From: a bacterium
Lineage (GTDB): Bacteria; Planctomycetota; Planctomycetia; Pirellulales; Pirellulaceae
Assembly (NCBI GenBank): GCA_030430075.1
Contig: JAUIGN010000043.1
Span: forward strand, 1-64,000
Reading direction: 5' to 3'
DNA length: 64,000 bases
Each line of letters starts with the position of its first letter. Positions within the stretch are counted from its first letter, which is position 1. The position numbers and the translations under genes were made by a program. Below the pieces are notes generated by a model that was not told where the DNA came from, searched no databases, and saw nothing but the letters and a program-made list of their open reading frames with translations. Below are positions 1 to 8,976 of the stretch, in pieces.

Positions 1-80
1 AGGGGCGGAAATCGAATACCGAAGAAGAATAAAATCACGACATCGAAAAACCGCGTCAACCCCAACTTTTTGACAGCCCA

Positions 81-137
81 GGCTAACGCCCACCGGCTGA
101 TCCATGATCGGGGCTAATGCCTGCCGGCCGATGCATG
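81..137. repeat. GGCTAACGCC dispersed repeat, two copies in tandem
   Basis: Two diverged copies begin at 81 (GGCTAACGCCCACCGGCTGA) and 112 (GGCTAATGCCTGCCGGCCGA), 31 bp apart. A third copy lies far away at 35637-35668, so this is a dispersed family and not a local duplication. It sits just past the 3' end of the minus-strand foldase gene. Bases 1-80 and 138-269 show nothing else recognisable. Confidence 0.6.
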
Positions 138-269
138 TTCCCCGTTCGCGGCCGGACCGCTCGACGATCACCGGCTGAGGGATTGGCCGAGCTATGGAGC
201 GCGTCAAAAACAGCAGCCGTGACGCCGGCAGTACGGACGTGCGGGAAGACCGGCCAGCCGGGTGGCAGG

Positions 270-1292
270 TTACTCGACAACCGTCTCCGTGCCGGGCTGA
301 AAGTGAGGCAGTTCGCCGGTGAATGTTACCGGTACCTTGTTGCGGCGGCGATCGGCAGCCCAAGTAAAGAGATACTCGGTCACGCCCCGCTCCAAAGCGG
401 GCCGCACATCGGTCCATTGCTTGGCACCCGGCTTGATTTCAAGACAGTAAATCAGGTGGACGCCGAACTGACTGATGACCGGTTCGCTCATTGCGCCTTT
501 CTGCAATGCGAACGCTTCGCGAGAAAACGGTTCGGGCATCGGCTCGCGCCGCGAGATGAATCCGATGTCGCCACCGTCTTTCCCGCTGGGGGCTTGCGAG
601 TGCTGGCGGGCTGCCTCAGCGAACGTCGTCATGCCGGCGCGGATGGACTGGTGAATATCTTTGGCTCGCACCAGGGCATCGCTCAAGGCGGCCGGGTCGT
701 TGCCGTCTGCTTTCAGGAGCAGATGCGCCACGCGCACCTGAGTCCCATCAAATTCGATACGGTGGTCCAGAAAATAACTCTGCAGGTTCTTCTCGGAAAG
801 GTAGCGGTCCAGGAACCGTTGCCAGCTCAGTTGCCAGCGGAGGGCGCGGGCCAAGTCCCCTGGTTGCATCTCCAGCCGCTCCAAGTAGGCCGCGATGGTC
901 ATACCGCGAGCGGACAGGCGCTTTTCGAGTCGCGATTGGGCCAGCTCGATGTCCTGATCCGTTGCCACCTGCCCCTTCTCCGCCAACCAGGCCAGAATGA
1001 GCTGCCGGTCGATCAGTTGCTGCAATGTCTTGGCCTGCAGGAAGCGGAGGGCCGTTTGGTCGGTCTGTCGATTCCCCAGGACACGACGCAGTTCCCGGCC
1101 GACTTCGTCAACGAAGATCGGAATGTCGTTGACCTCGGCAGCCACCAGCCTGGGCGCGGTTTGCACCTCGGGCCCGTTCTCCTGGGCCGATAGCGCAGAC
1201 ATCACGCCGACGATCAGCCCGCAGCCTGCCAGCAGGAAGGCTGATCGCGGCCCGTGTCGTCGTCGCCTGGAATGGAAGGCAAGTCGCTCCAT
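270..1292 (-). CDS. Parvulin-type peptidyl-prolyl isomerase (SurA/PpiC-like), exported
   Basis: This is a 340-residue exported foldase that should isomerise prolyl bonds in envelope proteins. A basic N-terminus (RRRRHGPR) precedes a hydrophobic stretch at about 18-36. LAGC at 21-24 could be a lipobox, but cleavage after SALSA is equally plausible. Residues 50-180 form the helical SurA_N-like chaperone part. The rotamase domain follows at about 187-290, with VRVAHLLLK, the GGDIGFISR loop and the closing GVHLIYCLEIK. The start was placed at ATG 1292 and not at an upstream start at 1349, because the signal sequence follows 1292 directly. It is co-directional with the secreted protein gene 69 bp upstream and may share its transcript. 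Confidence 0.85.
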   Translation of the reverse strand: MERLAFHSRRRRHGPRSAFLLAGCGLIVGVMSALSAQENGPEVQTAPRLVAAEVNDIPIFVDEVGRELRRVLGNRQTDQTALRFLQAKTLQQLIDRQLILAWLAEKGQVATDQDIELAQSRLEKRLSARGMTIAAYLERLEMQPGDLARALRWQLSWQRFLDRYLSEKNLQSYFLDHRIEFDGTQVRVAHLLLKADGNDPAALSDALVRAKDIHQSIRAGMTTFAEAARQHSQAPSGKDGGDIGFISRREPMPEPFSREAFALQKGAMSEPVISQFGVHLIYCLEIKPGAKQWTDVRPALERGVTEYLFTWAADRRRNKVPVTFTGELPHFQPGTETVVE

Positions 1293-1361
1293 GACAGATT
1301 CCGTGGTCGATTTTAAGCAGGAAGTGGTCGTCCGCGGGAGGCCAGGCATTGGGCCGTTGGA

Positions 1362-2684
1362 TTACGGCAGGTCAATGCCCTTCAATTGATAGTCGACAGG
1401 CAGGTTCAAGATCAGGGCCGGCGTCTTGTAGACAAACTGACAACCCTCCAGCCCGCCCTTGACGTCGAAGAGCAGAGCCACGCCTGCTTCATTTCTGCCT
1501 GCGCGCGTGCCGCGGAGACCGATGTTGGCAATCTTCTGGCCCTGGGCATCAATCAGGTAGGCGTCGTTATTGAAGATCCAGGCGCGGTGCGATTCCAGGG
1601 CGTTGCTGGCATCGTCGTATGTCACCCGGACAAAAATATCGTAGAGATCGACATTCTTGCGGACTTGTTCCAGTGTGACGGTGACTCCGGCATTGCGTTG
1701 CTCGACGTCACGCGCACCCTCCAGTTCGTCAAAGCTGAATGTCTGCACGCTGCCGGGTACCATCGCGGTGATCTGGCCGGTGAGCGAAGCGATCTTGTTG
1801 ACGCCGCGGGGGGGAAGGACCAGGGGTAACGCCATTTCGATGGCGGACACCCCTGACTCCGCCGAGGCATTCATCGCCATCCGCTGGCTGTCGACGCTCA
1901 GCGGGTTGCCCTGGTCGTCCACAAGTTCCAGCGTATCCAGCGCGTGTCGCAGGGAGATCGGTTTGACCCGCGGTTCCCAGGTGATACTGACGGTCAGGCG
2001 AAGTCCGTTGACGTCGGGATTGCGCAGGTCGCGCCGTGATTCCAACCGAATCGGCTCGAAGCGAAACACGCCGCTGTACGAGGCCGAGCCGGCCCGGTCC
2101 CGTTCGCCGTCGCCCCTGGCGCGCAGCACCAAGGTGTTGGGGACGCCGCCGTACTCTTCAATCGAGAGACCGGCCTGGTCGAGGATTTCATCCAGGGCTT
2201 GCCAATAGAGAACCTGATCGAAGTCGACGGTCACCGTTCCCGAACGTTGACGGTACTTGGCAATCCGATTCCCTGTTTGCTGTTCGAGCGATTCGAGGGC
2301 CTCGGCCAGCGACATCTGGCCCTTTAACGTAACACGTGTTGGTTCGGCAGCCGCTTTGGCGACCTTGGTTTCCAGCACGCTCCGCACGCGGCCGAGCCGC
2401 TCTTTGACTTCCGCAGGGGTAAACCGGTTGACGGGAGGCAAGTGCCCCAGGACCTCCGGGCCCAACTTGACCAGGGCCGCTTCGGCGGCGTCCCGTTCAG
2501 CGGCCGAGTTCGCATTGAGTTGCCTGACGTACCGCTTCGTTTCAACGGCCAGTTGCTCCGCGTCGAATTGGGCGGTTTGCTCGGCTGGCACGACATTGGC
2601 GACCTCGTCCGGCGCCGGCGATGATGGCCGATCGGCGGCCTGCGTGGGGAGTGACAGGCAGACAAGTAATAGCGAACCGTACAC
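1362..2684 (-). CDS. Secreted hypothetical protein, function unknown
   Basis: The 440-residue product has a short signal peptide (MYGSLLLVCLSLPTQA). I do not recognise a family. Residues about 40-110 are helical and charged. Residues about 115-190 (SLAEALESLEQQTGNRI ... QALDEILDQAGL) resemble the small alpha/beta domain seen in secretin N-terminal regions and in planctomycete proteins that test whether a residue ratio is low. The C-terminal half is beta-rich, with alternating hydrophobic strands (VTVTLEQVRKNVDLYDIFVRV). The start is GTG at 2684, supported by AAGGAG (complement of 2693-2698) eight bases upstream. The foldase gene follows 69 bp downstream on the same strand. Confidence 0.75.
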   Translation of the reverse strand: MYGSLLLVCLSLPTQAADRPSSPAPDEVANVVPAEQTAQFDAEQLAVETKRYVRQLNANSAAERDAAEAALVKLGPEVLGHLPPVNRFTPAEVKERLGRVRSVLETKVAKAAAEPTRVTLKGQMSLAEALESLEQQTGNRIAKYRQRSGTVTVDFDQVLYWQALDEILDQAGLSIEEYGGVPNTLVLRARGDGERDRAGSASYSGVFRFEPIRLESRRDLRNPDVNGLRLTVSITWEPRVKPISLRHALDTLELVDDQGNPLSVDSQRMAMNASAESGVSAIEMALPLVLPPRGVNKIASLTGQITAMVPGSVQTFSFDELEGARDVEQRNAGVTVTLEQVRKNVDLYDIFVRVTYDDASNALESHRAWIFNNDAYLIDAQGQKIANIGLRGTRAGRNEAGVALLFDVKGGLEGCQFVYKTPALILNLPVDYQLKGIDLP

Positions 2685-2961
2685 AGCGGGATCTCCTTGC
2701 CAAGACCGGCGTCAGTGACCGGCACCCCATCGGGCCGGGCTGGAATCGCCTCGGAAAACGGCCACATGGGACGCGAACGCAGGGGCGGTCCCGGCGATTC
2801 GCGTCGATCCCCGCGCCGCTTCCTCATCCTACTCCGCCGTCGCCGCCGTTGTCCAATTCGATCGTTGTGTGGGAGGGGCCAAACGTTCGTCGCCAACCGC
2901 GTGGGGGCGTCGGTGATGCGCGGCAGAGCGCGAGCCGGCGTTGCCAGCCTGGTCGATGTCG

Positions 2962-4140
2962 TCATGGCAGCGTCTGCTCCCACGACGGGTCTCCCCGTAA
3001 CGACTCGGCAATCAATGTTCCTGCCAGGCGGTGGCCGGCCGCGTTCCAATGGCCGGTGCCCGGTTGTGTGTTGTTGAAGCCGTGCAGGAAGGTGTCCCGG
3101 GAGACGGCCTGCCGGAGCATGGCATCCGCCAGTGGAATGACCTGGAAATCGTGGGTCTGTCCGAGTGCCGCGAGCCGTTGTTCCGGGTAGCGCAGGTCCG
3201 GCACACCCAGCTGCGCGGCGAATGCTTCCCGCAGCCGTTCATCCGGGTGCACCTGAACGGCCTGTGTCACGGTCGCCACGACGAACCGCGCGCCGCGGCG
3301 ACGTGTCTCCCGGTTCAGCTCGATGACCAGTGCATCAGTGACTTCCCAGGCGTTGCGCCAGGCGGAATCCTGGGGGACCGCGAAAACGAGGTCGTCCACG
3401 CCGGGCTCGAAATAAGAGGTGCCACCGCCGCGCGGCGGTGGACGGTTCTTCCATTCGTTGGCGAGCTGGAGAAGTCGGCAGGCATTGATTGCCGCCACCT
3501 TCCGCCGCGTTGCCGCCGCATTCGCTTTAACGAAGGCGGGATGGGTCAGGAACCGGTCGTCCAAAACCAACTGGCCATCGTTCAAAAGAAAAAACGGCCG
3601 CACGTCGTCCGGCTCGAGTTCCCGGCAGTTATTACGCACGTCGTTGCCCGCGAAAAACGCCAGTAGTACGATGTCGGGCCGGTAGGCGAGCGCATAGTGG
3701 CGCAGCATCTGAAGCTGCTGTGCCGTGCCGTGGCCCGAAATCCCGAAGTTCAAAACTTCGACCTGCCTGCCCGCCAATTCCGGGGCACCAGCCAGGGTGC
3801 GTTCCAGCACGGACCAGAACGTCTCGTCCTGAGAAACTTGCACGGCTTCCGCAAACGAGTCTCCCAGCACGGCGATCCGCAGCGTGGCGGGCGGTTTCTC
3901 GAGGCGGTGGTGGCGATCGCGGAAGCCGGCTTGGTTGACGCGCACGTACGCCCGACCTTCCTTGGTGAACCAGGCTTGGAAACCGGGTTGCAAGCGTGAG
4001 CCGACATGGACATCGGGTGTGTAGGGGAGGGGGTAGGCGATGCCGCTCAGGCGGAGTGCCAGTTCGCAGAGTCCGAGCCCGACCGCGAGGCCGCAACAAA
4101 CCAGCAACATCCTCGCTACGATCAGCTGTCTTCGTCGCAT
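2962..4140 (-). CDS. Membrane-anchored SGNH/GDSL-family hydrolase
   Basis: The 392-residue protein has an N-terminal membrane segment (VARMLLVCCGLAVGLGL, about 8-24) followed by an SGNH hydrolase domain, so it is probably an esterase or O-acyl transferase acting outside the cytoplasm. Visible blocks are GDS with the nucleophile Ser at about 93-95 (VLGDSFAEA), block II Gly in NFGISGHGTAQ, the block III Asn in FFAGNDVRNN, and the catalytic His in GTGHWNAAGH near residue 365. The family is common beside polysaccharide genes, and a nucleotide-sugar epimerase lies divergently 115 bp away. ATG 4140 was preferred to ATG 4188 because AGGA precedes it at usable spacing and the basic MRRRQ leads straight into the membrane segment. 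Confidence 0.82.
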   Translation of the reverse strand: MRRRQLIVARMLLVCCGLAVGLGLCELALRLSGIAYPLPYTPDVHVGSRLQPGFQAWFTKEGRAYVRVNQAGFRDRHHRLEKPPATLRIAVLGDSFAEAVQVSQDETFWSVLERTLAGAPELAGRQVEVLNFGISGHGTAQQLQMLRHYALAYRPDIVLLAFFAGNDVRNNCRELEPDDVRPFFLLNDGQLVLDDRFLTHPAFVKANAAATRRKVAAINACRLLQLANEWKNRPPPRGGGTSYFEPGVDDLVFAVPQDSAWRNAWEVTDALVIELNRETRRRGARFVVATVTQAVQVHPDERLREAFAAQLGVPDLRYPEQRLAALGQTHDFQVIPLADAMLRQAVSRDTFLHGFNNTQPGTGHWNAAGHRLAGTLIAESLRGDPSWEQTLP

Positions 4141-4255
4141 GGGATCCTGAGGTCGGAAACGGGGGCCAATTCGCAAGAAGTCCGCCATTGAGTATACTCG
4201 ACGCCCTTTCGCGGCAGCGGCCTGGCGCCGCCCCCTCGTCCTGGAGTGCCAAGCG

Positions 4256-5257
4256 ATGACCCGCGGGCGAAAAATTGTTGTCCTCGGCGCGAATTCATTT
4301 TCGGGTCAGGACTTTGTCGATCTGCTGTTGGATGATCCCGCCAACCAGGTGGTCGGCGTCAGTCGCTCGGCCGAGCGTTCGGCATTGTTCCTCCGCTACC
4401 GCCTGCGGACCGGTGCCGTGAACTATCGTTACGAGCAGTTGGACGTCAACCGCGACGGCGATCGACTGCTGGCGCTGCTGGATGCCGAGCGGCCGCAGAT
4501 GATCGTCAATTTTGCTGCCCAAAGCGAAGTGGCGCCCAGTTGGGAGCACCCGCAACACTGGTTCCAGACCAATACGGTCGCTTTGGCCCGCATGGTCAAC
4601 CATCTTGCCCGCCAGGACTACTTGCGGCGCTATCTGCACGTTTCATCACCGGAGGTCTACGGCACGTGTGTCGGGCGCGTCGATGAAGGCTCGCCCCTCA
4701 ACCCGAGCACACCCTACGCGGCGTCAAAGGCGGCCGCCGACATGCTCTTGCGGGTCTACCACCAGCAATTCGGCTTTCCGCTGGTGACGGTTCGGGCCAC
4801 CAATGTGTACGGCGCGCGGCAGCAGTTGTTCAAGATCATCCCCCGTTCGACAATCTACATGCGGCAGGGCAAGGTGATTCCCTTGCATGGAGGCGGAGTG
4901 GCCGTCAAATCGTTTATCCACGTACGGGACGTTTCTCGGGGAGAGCTGGCGATTCTCGAGCAAGGTCAGCCGGGCCGGATCTACCACCTGTCGCCGGACG
5001 CTGGCATTGCCGTGCGGACCGTCGTGCAGCGGGTTGCCGAGCGGCTGGGGAAGCGGTTCGAAGACGTTTGCCAGGTGGTCGACGAACGGCCGGGGCAGGA
5101 TGCCGCGTACGTCATCGATTCGACGACGGCCCGCGATCAGTTTGGCTGGAAACCGCGGATCGAGCTGGCCGAGGGGTTGGATGAAGTCGTCCAATGGGTC
5201 GATCAGTACTGGGGCGAAATCCAACAGCAACCGTTGACCTATGTCCACCAGCGGTAA
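4256..5257 (+). CDS. NAD-dependent epimerase/dehydratase (nucleotide-sugar, extended SDR)
   Basis: This is a 333-residue extended short-chain dehydrogenase acting on a nucleotide sugar in the cytoplasm. The Rossmann motif is GANSFSG at 11-17, the catalytic pair is Y154 and K158 in YAASK, and RATNVYGARQ together with the C-terminal HVRDVSRG and YHLSP blocks match the GDP-mannose / dTDP-glucose 4,6-dehydratase branch. At the position where dTDP-glucose dehydratase has Thr-Asp-Glu the sequence reads S131-P132-E133 in SSPEVYG, so the catalytic Asp is absent and Glu is kept. That fits GMD, UDP-xylose-synthase-like or epimerase activity better than RmlB. It is divergent from the SGNH hydrolase, which suggests a joint role in surface glycans. 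Confidence 0.88.
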   Translation: MTRGRKIVVLGANSFSGQDFVDLLLDDPANQVVGVSRSAERSALFLRYRLRTGAVNYRYEQLDVNRDGDRLLALLDAERPQMIVNFAAQSEVAPSWEHPQHWFQTNTVALARMVNHLARQDYLRRYLHVSSPEVYGTCVGRVDEGSPLNPSTPYAASKAAADMLLRVYHQQFGFPLVTVRATNVYGARQQLFKIIPRSTIYMRQGKVIPLHGGGVAVKSFIHVRDVSRGELAILEQGQPGRIYHLSPDAGIAVRTVVQRVAERLGKRFEDVCQVVDERPGQDAAYVIDSTTARDQFGWKPRIELAEGLDEVVQWVDQYWGEIQQQPLTYVHQR

Positions 5258-5297
5258 GCAGTGCGGCCGGCAGCGGCCGGCGACGCGATGAGAGCAT

Positions 5298-5359
5298 AAA
5301 AAAAGCTCCCGGAATCACGGGTCCCAGGGGGGCGGAGGACTCGCATTGTTTCCGGGAGC
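5298..5359 (-). terminator. Intrinsic terminator facing the minus strand, no gene attached
   Basis: A perfect 10-bp stem pairs GCTCCCGGAA (5305-5314) with TTCCGGGAGC (5350-5359). On the minus strand the stem is followed at once by seven T (complement of A 5298-5304). The loop is long, 35 bases, and may itself pair (GTCC with GGAC). There is no T run on the plus side, so it does not serve the epimerase gene. Confidence 0.6.
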
Positions 5360-5861
5360 GATTGGTCGGTGACAACCTGTGCATCCTTGCGGCGGTTGCC
5401 GATCCGGCGCGCCGGTGACGTGGCAGCATGACAATCAACGGCATCCATGCCGGTTCATTGTGATGGGATCCGCAGAGAACGGCAAGCCGAACTCCAGATG
5501 CGGATTCTTCCGCGTCGCCGTAGTCGGTTGACGGCCGAGGCCGCCTCATTTTGTTTAGACGCTTGAAGTGCCGATTCGTGTTCCCCCCTGGCACTCGCTG
5601 GCGTGTCAGAAAAGTCGATCAGTAACCGTTGCTTTGTGAACGTTACGGGTGACGTTTCACCCCCGCGGTTGCCCACCGCGTTTCATCAACGAGGCGGGAG
5701 GATATGCCATTCCCCAGGAAGGGTCAAGGTCGTTTTTCAACGAATTGAACAACAACTTCAGAAACTGAAAATTACCACGCTAGCGACACGTTGGTGGAAG
5801 CCTGGAACCACCGTTTGCCGACGGTAGCGACAGGCGAAGTGGGGCAGACTTTCGTTCGCCG

Positions 5862-5886
5862 TTCCGTAGGTTATGCTGTGCATAAC
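5862..5886 (+). repeat. TTCCGTAGG hairpin repeat, copy 1
   Basis: TTCCGTAGG leads into a hairpin GTTATGC-TGT-GCATAAC (7-bp stem, 3-base loop). The same nonamer and hairpin recur at 30412-30436 and 59163-59187, with paired changes that keep the stem. It lies 69 bp before the start codon of the VCBS-repeat gene. Confidence 0.65.
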
Positions 5887-5955
5887 GTCATGCGGCTGCC
5901 AATTGAACCGGGCGTCTTAATGTGGTCCACACACGAACCGCGGAGGTTTCCAAAC

Positions 5956-7128
5956 ATGCCAACGAGCTACTGGGTGAACGCCCGACGTTTGTCGCCGATG
6001 ATCATTATTCCCGTCTGCCTGAGCTGGCTTGGCGCCATGGCGAACGGCGAATCGGCCTGGAAAGTCCATCAGGCGTACCAGGGCGAGCACTGCAATACGG
6101 TCGTGGCGGCCGACTTTACCGGCGATGGCCTGGTCGATCTGATCTGCAATTCGGGAAACGTGACCCGCTTGCTGGTCGCACCGGATTGGGACGCGGTCGA
6201 GTTGGAGGCCGAGCGTAAGCTGGGGTTGATTCACAGCGAAACCATGGATGTCGACGGGGATGGCGATCCGGACTTTATCGGTGCCCGCTATCAACCGGGG
6301 TTGATCTTCTGGTTGGAATGTCCGCAACAGCCGCTCAAGGAGCGGTGGCGTTTTCACTTGATCGACGACCAGGTGATCGGGATCCACGGGTTGCTCACCG
6401 GCGACGTCAACCTTGACCGGCGACCGAATTTGTTGGCCAACAGCGCTCAGCCGATCGGCCCCTTCGCCAACTCGTTGGTCTGGTACAGCACGCCCGCCAA
6501 CGTGCGGCAGGCTCCTTCCTGGCCCCGGCACGTGCTCGCTCGAGGCGATGCACCCGGGTTGAGTCATTACCTGGGGTTAGGAGACGTTGACGGCGATGGT
6601 CGCCCTGACGCGGCCAGTGGTGCCAAGGGTGGACCGATGGACAAGGAGGGGTTGGGCAACTGGTTTTGCTGGTGGCAGGCGCCGCCGGATCCGACCGGTG
6701 TCTGGAAGAAGCACGTGATTTCGAGAGACCAGCCGGGGGCAACGAATATCCATCCCGCGGATCTCAACGGCGACGGCCAGACCGACTTTCTCGCTTCCCG
6801 CGGGCACGGTCGCGGCGTGGTCTGGTTCGAGGCGCCCGATTGGAAGGAACATACCATTCACCCCACCATCCACGGTCCTCATTGCCTGGTCGTCATCGAC
6901 CTGGATGGGGATGGCGATCAAGACGCCGCGACATGTGCCAAAGACGACAGGCAGGTGGCCTGGTTCGAGAACGACGGTGCCGGCGCCTTCACAACCCACG
7001 TGATTGCTCGCGACCAGGCGGCCTACGACATTCGAGCGGTCGACATGGACGGGGACGGGGACACGGATCTCGTGATCGCCGGGCAGGCCAGCAAGAACGT
7101 CGTGTGGTGCGAGAATCCCCTCAAATAG
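5956..7128 (+). CDS. Secreted FG-GAP/VCBS-repeat beta-propeller protein
   Basis: The 390-residue exported protein is built of integrin-like FG-GAP repeats. At least six calcium-loop motifs of the form D-x-[DTN]-G-D-G-x-x-D are visible (DFTGDGLVDL, DVDGDGDPDF, DVDGDGRPDA, DLNGDGQTDF, DLDGDGDQDA, DMDGDGDTDL), spaced about 45-80 residues, consistent with one propeller. A signal peptide spans about 12-32 (RRLSPMIIIPVCLSWLGAMA). The ATG at 5956 has GGAGG nine bases upstream, so the longer frame from 5791 is rejected. Such planctomycete proteins are usually taken as extracellular calcium-dependent binding or scaffold proteins; no enzymatic site is visible. Confidence 0.85.
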   Translation: MPTSYWVNARRLSPMIIIPVCLSWLGAMANGESAWKVHQAYQGEHCNTVVAADFTGDGLVDLICNSGNVTRLLVAPDWDAVELEAERKLGLIHSETMDVDGDGDPDFIGARYQPGLIFWLECPQQPLKERWRFHLIDDQVIGIHGLLTGDVNLDRRPNLLANSAQPIGPFANSLVWYSTPANVRQAPSWPRHVLARGDAPGLSHYLGLGDVDGDGRPDAASGAKGGPMDKEGLGNWFCWWQAPPDPTGVWKKHVISRDQPGATNIHPADLNGDGQTDFLASRGHGRGVVWFEAPDWKEHTIHPTIHGPHCLVVIDLDGDGDQDAATCAKDDRQVAWFENDGAGAFTTHVIARDQAAYDIRAVDMDGDGDTDLVIAGQASKNVVWCENPLK

Positions 7129-7232
7129 CTCGGCGATTGCCGCGCTGCGCGGCTTGGCACCGGCAGCCGCGGCTTGCACGCAGAGTTTCGATCATCGCCG
7201 CCGGCCAGCAACGCGTTTCCATCTAGCCCTCC

Positions 7233-7709
7233 ATGCCAGCAATCTACGAACACCGGCTGACCGTGACGCCGCGAGACATCGATGTCTTGGGGCACGTTAA
7301 CAATTTGGTCTACTTGCGTTGGATGCAGGATGCGGCGGTCGCGCATTCCGCCGCGCAAGGTTGGCCCACCGCTCGCTACTTGGAACTGGGTGCGGGCTGG
7401 GTCGTCCGGTCGCATACGATTGAATATCGCCAGCCGGCGTTCGCCGACGAGTCAGTCCTGGTGCGGACCTGGATCGCCAACTTCAGAAAGATTCAGTCGC
7501 TCCGCAAGTACCAGATCGTGCGTCCCGCCGATGACGCGGTGCTCGCCATCGCAGAAACGAACTGGGCGTTCATCGGCTTTGAACATCAAGTACCTCGGCG
7601 AGTGCCCGCCGAAGTCACGAGCGCTTTTTCGCTTGTTGATCCTGGCAGCGAACCCCCGTTACCTCGCCAGCGCCGCGCTTCCCGTGACGGCAGAAGGATG
7701 GAACCATGA
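7233..7709 (+). CDS. Acyl-CoA thioesterase, 4HBT hot-dog fold (YbgC/FadM-like)
   Basis: This is a 158-residue hot-dog thioesterase that hydrolyses acyl-CoA in the cytoplasm. The diagnostic segment is DIDVLGHVNNLVYLRWMQD near residues 15-33, with the catalytic Asp in DVLGHVNN, followed by the VVRSHTIEYRQPAFADESV strand pair and the WAFIGFE strand near 108. The last 35 residues are Pro/Arg-rich and extend beyond the normal 4HBT end. The stop codon overlaps the ATG of the downstream oxidoreductase (ATGA), so the two are probably translationally coupled. The substrate cannot be inferred. Confidence 0.85.
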   Translation: MPAIYEHRLTVTPRDIDVLGHVNNLVYLRWMQDAAVAHSAAQGWPTARYLELGAGWVVRSHTIEYRQPAFADESVLVRTWIANFRKIQSLRKYQIVRPADDAVLAIAETNWAFIGFEHQVPRRVPAEVTSAFSLVDPGSEPPLPRQRRASRDGRRMEP

Positions 7710-8749
7710 ACACGATCCGTGTGGGAATTGTCGGGTTGGGCGCGAACACGCGATTGCGGCACGTCCCCGGTTTGCGTGCCTGCCCGGATGTCGAAATCAC
7801 CGGCGTCTGCAATCGTAGTCCGGCTTCGACCAGCAAGGCCGCCGCTGAGTTCGCCATACGCAAAACGTATCCGCGGTGGCAGGATCTGGTCGACGACGAC
7901 GAGATCGACGCCGTTGTGATCGGCACCTGGCCCTATCTGCATTGCGAAGTCACGCTGGCAGCGCTGGCCGCCGGCAAGCACGTGCTCACCGAAGCCCGCA
8001 TGGCCAGGAATGCCGACGAAGCACGGCAGATGCTGGCCGCGTCGCAAGCCCATCCCGAGCTGATTACGCAGATCGTGCCCAGTCCCTTTGGCTTGCGGGT
8101 TCACCGGGTGATCAAGCGATTGCTGGCAGACGGCTTTCTGGGTGAGCTGCGCGAGGCGGTCGTATTGGGAATCAATGATGCCGTGGCTGATCCGCAGACG
8201 CCCCGGCATTGGCGGCAGGATGCGACGTTGAGCGGGCTGAACATGTTGGTCCTGGGGATTATGCACGAGACGCTGGTTCGCTGGGTTCCCGATCCGACAC
8301 GCGTCGTCGCGCAGGCGCGTACCTTTACACCCCGCCGTCCCGATCCCGGGTCAGGTGCCATGCTGGACGTGGAAACGCCCGACAGTGTCCGCGTGTTGAC
8401 GGATATCCCCGGCGGCGCCGTGGGCCTCTATCATCTCAGCGGCGGGATTCGGTTTGGCCCTCCCATGCAGATCCAGCTCTACGGCAGCCAGGGCACCCTC
8501 AACGTGCAATGTGCACCGGACGAGATTCTGTTCGGTGCTCAACAGGGCGAGTCGGCCCTGCGCGAGCTCGACGTGCCCGATGAGGAAGCGGGAGGCTGGC
8601 GGGTGGAAGAAGAATTTATCGGGGCGATACGCCAGGAGGAGTCCGTCGAGTTTACCGATTTCGCTCGGGGACTTGCCTACATGGAATTCACCGAAGCGGT
8701 TGCTCGCAGCGCGGAGGACGGTCAGCCGGTGGATGTCCGTGCGACGTGA
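7706..8749 (+). CDS. Gfo/Idh/MocA-family NAD(P)-dependent oxidoreductase
   Basis: The 347-residue protein has an N-terminal Rossmann domain (VGIVGLGANTRLRHVPGL, about 6-23) and the family's C-terminal alpha/beta substrate domain. The fold normally oxidises or reduces sugars or inositols. The conserved EKP motif, whose Lys contacts the nicotinamide and substrate, reads E-A-R here (VLTEARMARN, about residue 95), so the usual catalytic Lys is missing. It is coupled to the thioesterase by a four-base overlap. Members in planctomycetes are numerous and mostly uncharacterised, and the specific reaction is unknown. Confidence 0.85.
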   Translation: MNTIRVGIVGLGANTRLRHVPGLRACPDVEITGVCNRSPASTSKAAAEFAIRKTYPRWQDLVDDDEIDAVVIGTWPYLHCEVTLAALAAGKHVLTEARMARNADEARQMLAASQAHPELITQIVPSPFGLRVHRVIKRLLADGFLGELREAVVLGINDAVADPQTPRHWRQDATLSGLNMLVLGIMHETLVRWVPDPTRVVAQARTFTPRRPDPGSGAMLDVETPDSVRVLTDIPGGAVGLYHLSGGIRFGPPMQIQLYGSQGTLNVQCAPDEILFGAQQGESALRELDVPDEEAGGWRVEEEFIGAIRQEESVEFTDFARGLAYMEFTEAVARSAEDGQPVDVRAT

Positions 8750-8976
8750 GCGGACCGGACGGGATTCGGAAATCTTGCGGCGGACTGAGACGTTCACCCA
8801 CGGTTCCGCCGATCGCCGAGCAAACCGAACGCGAACGCGATCCGGCTGAGATGGGCAAGGCTGTGAGTAAGCTCACCGCGGACGCCTGTGACACAGAAGC
8901 TTGCCCTGAATTGTCGTTCGATCATAACGAAGTCGGGTTTGGGACCGCGGAACGAGCATCCAGGGAGGGCTGAGCC

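Larger units (their letters stand above)
5258..5955. other. 698-bp non-coding stretch
   Basis: No reading frame here has codon structure or homology I recognise. It contains a minus-strand intrinsic terminator (5298-5359) and one copy of the TTCCGTAGG hairpin repeat (5862-5886), and it ends in the leader of the VCBS-repeat gene. A small RNA on the minus strand somewhere between about 5360 and 5860 is possible. Confidence 0.5.

Noticed and set aside
117..1193. 358-codon plus-strand open frame
   Set aside because: It lies opposite the parvulin gene, whose signal peptide and domain motifs are clear; a high-GC shadow.
5455..5676. 73-codon minus-strand frame ending above the orphan terminator
   Set aside because: No RBS, domain or codon structure; composition fits a random frame.
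7139..7153. Short hairpin GCCGCG-CTG-CGCGGC after the VCBS gene
   Set aside because: Only a 6-bp stem with no T tail, so too weak to call a terminator in GC-rich DNA.
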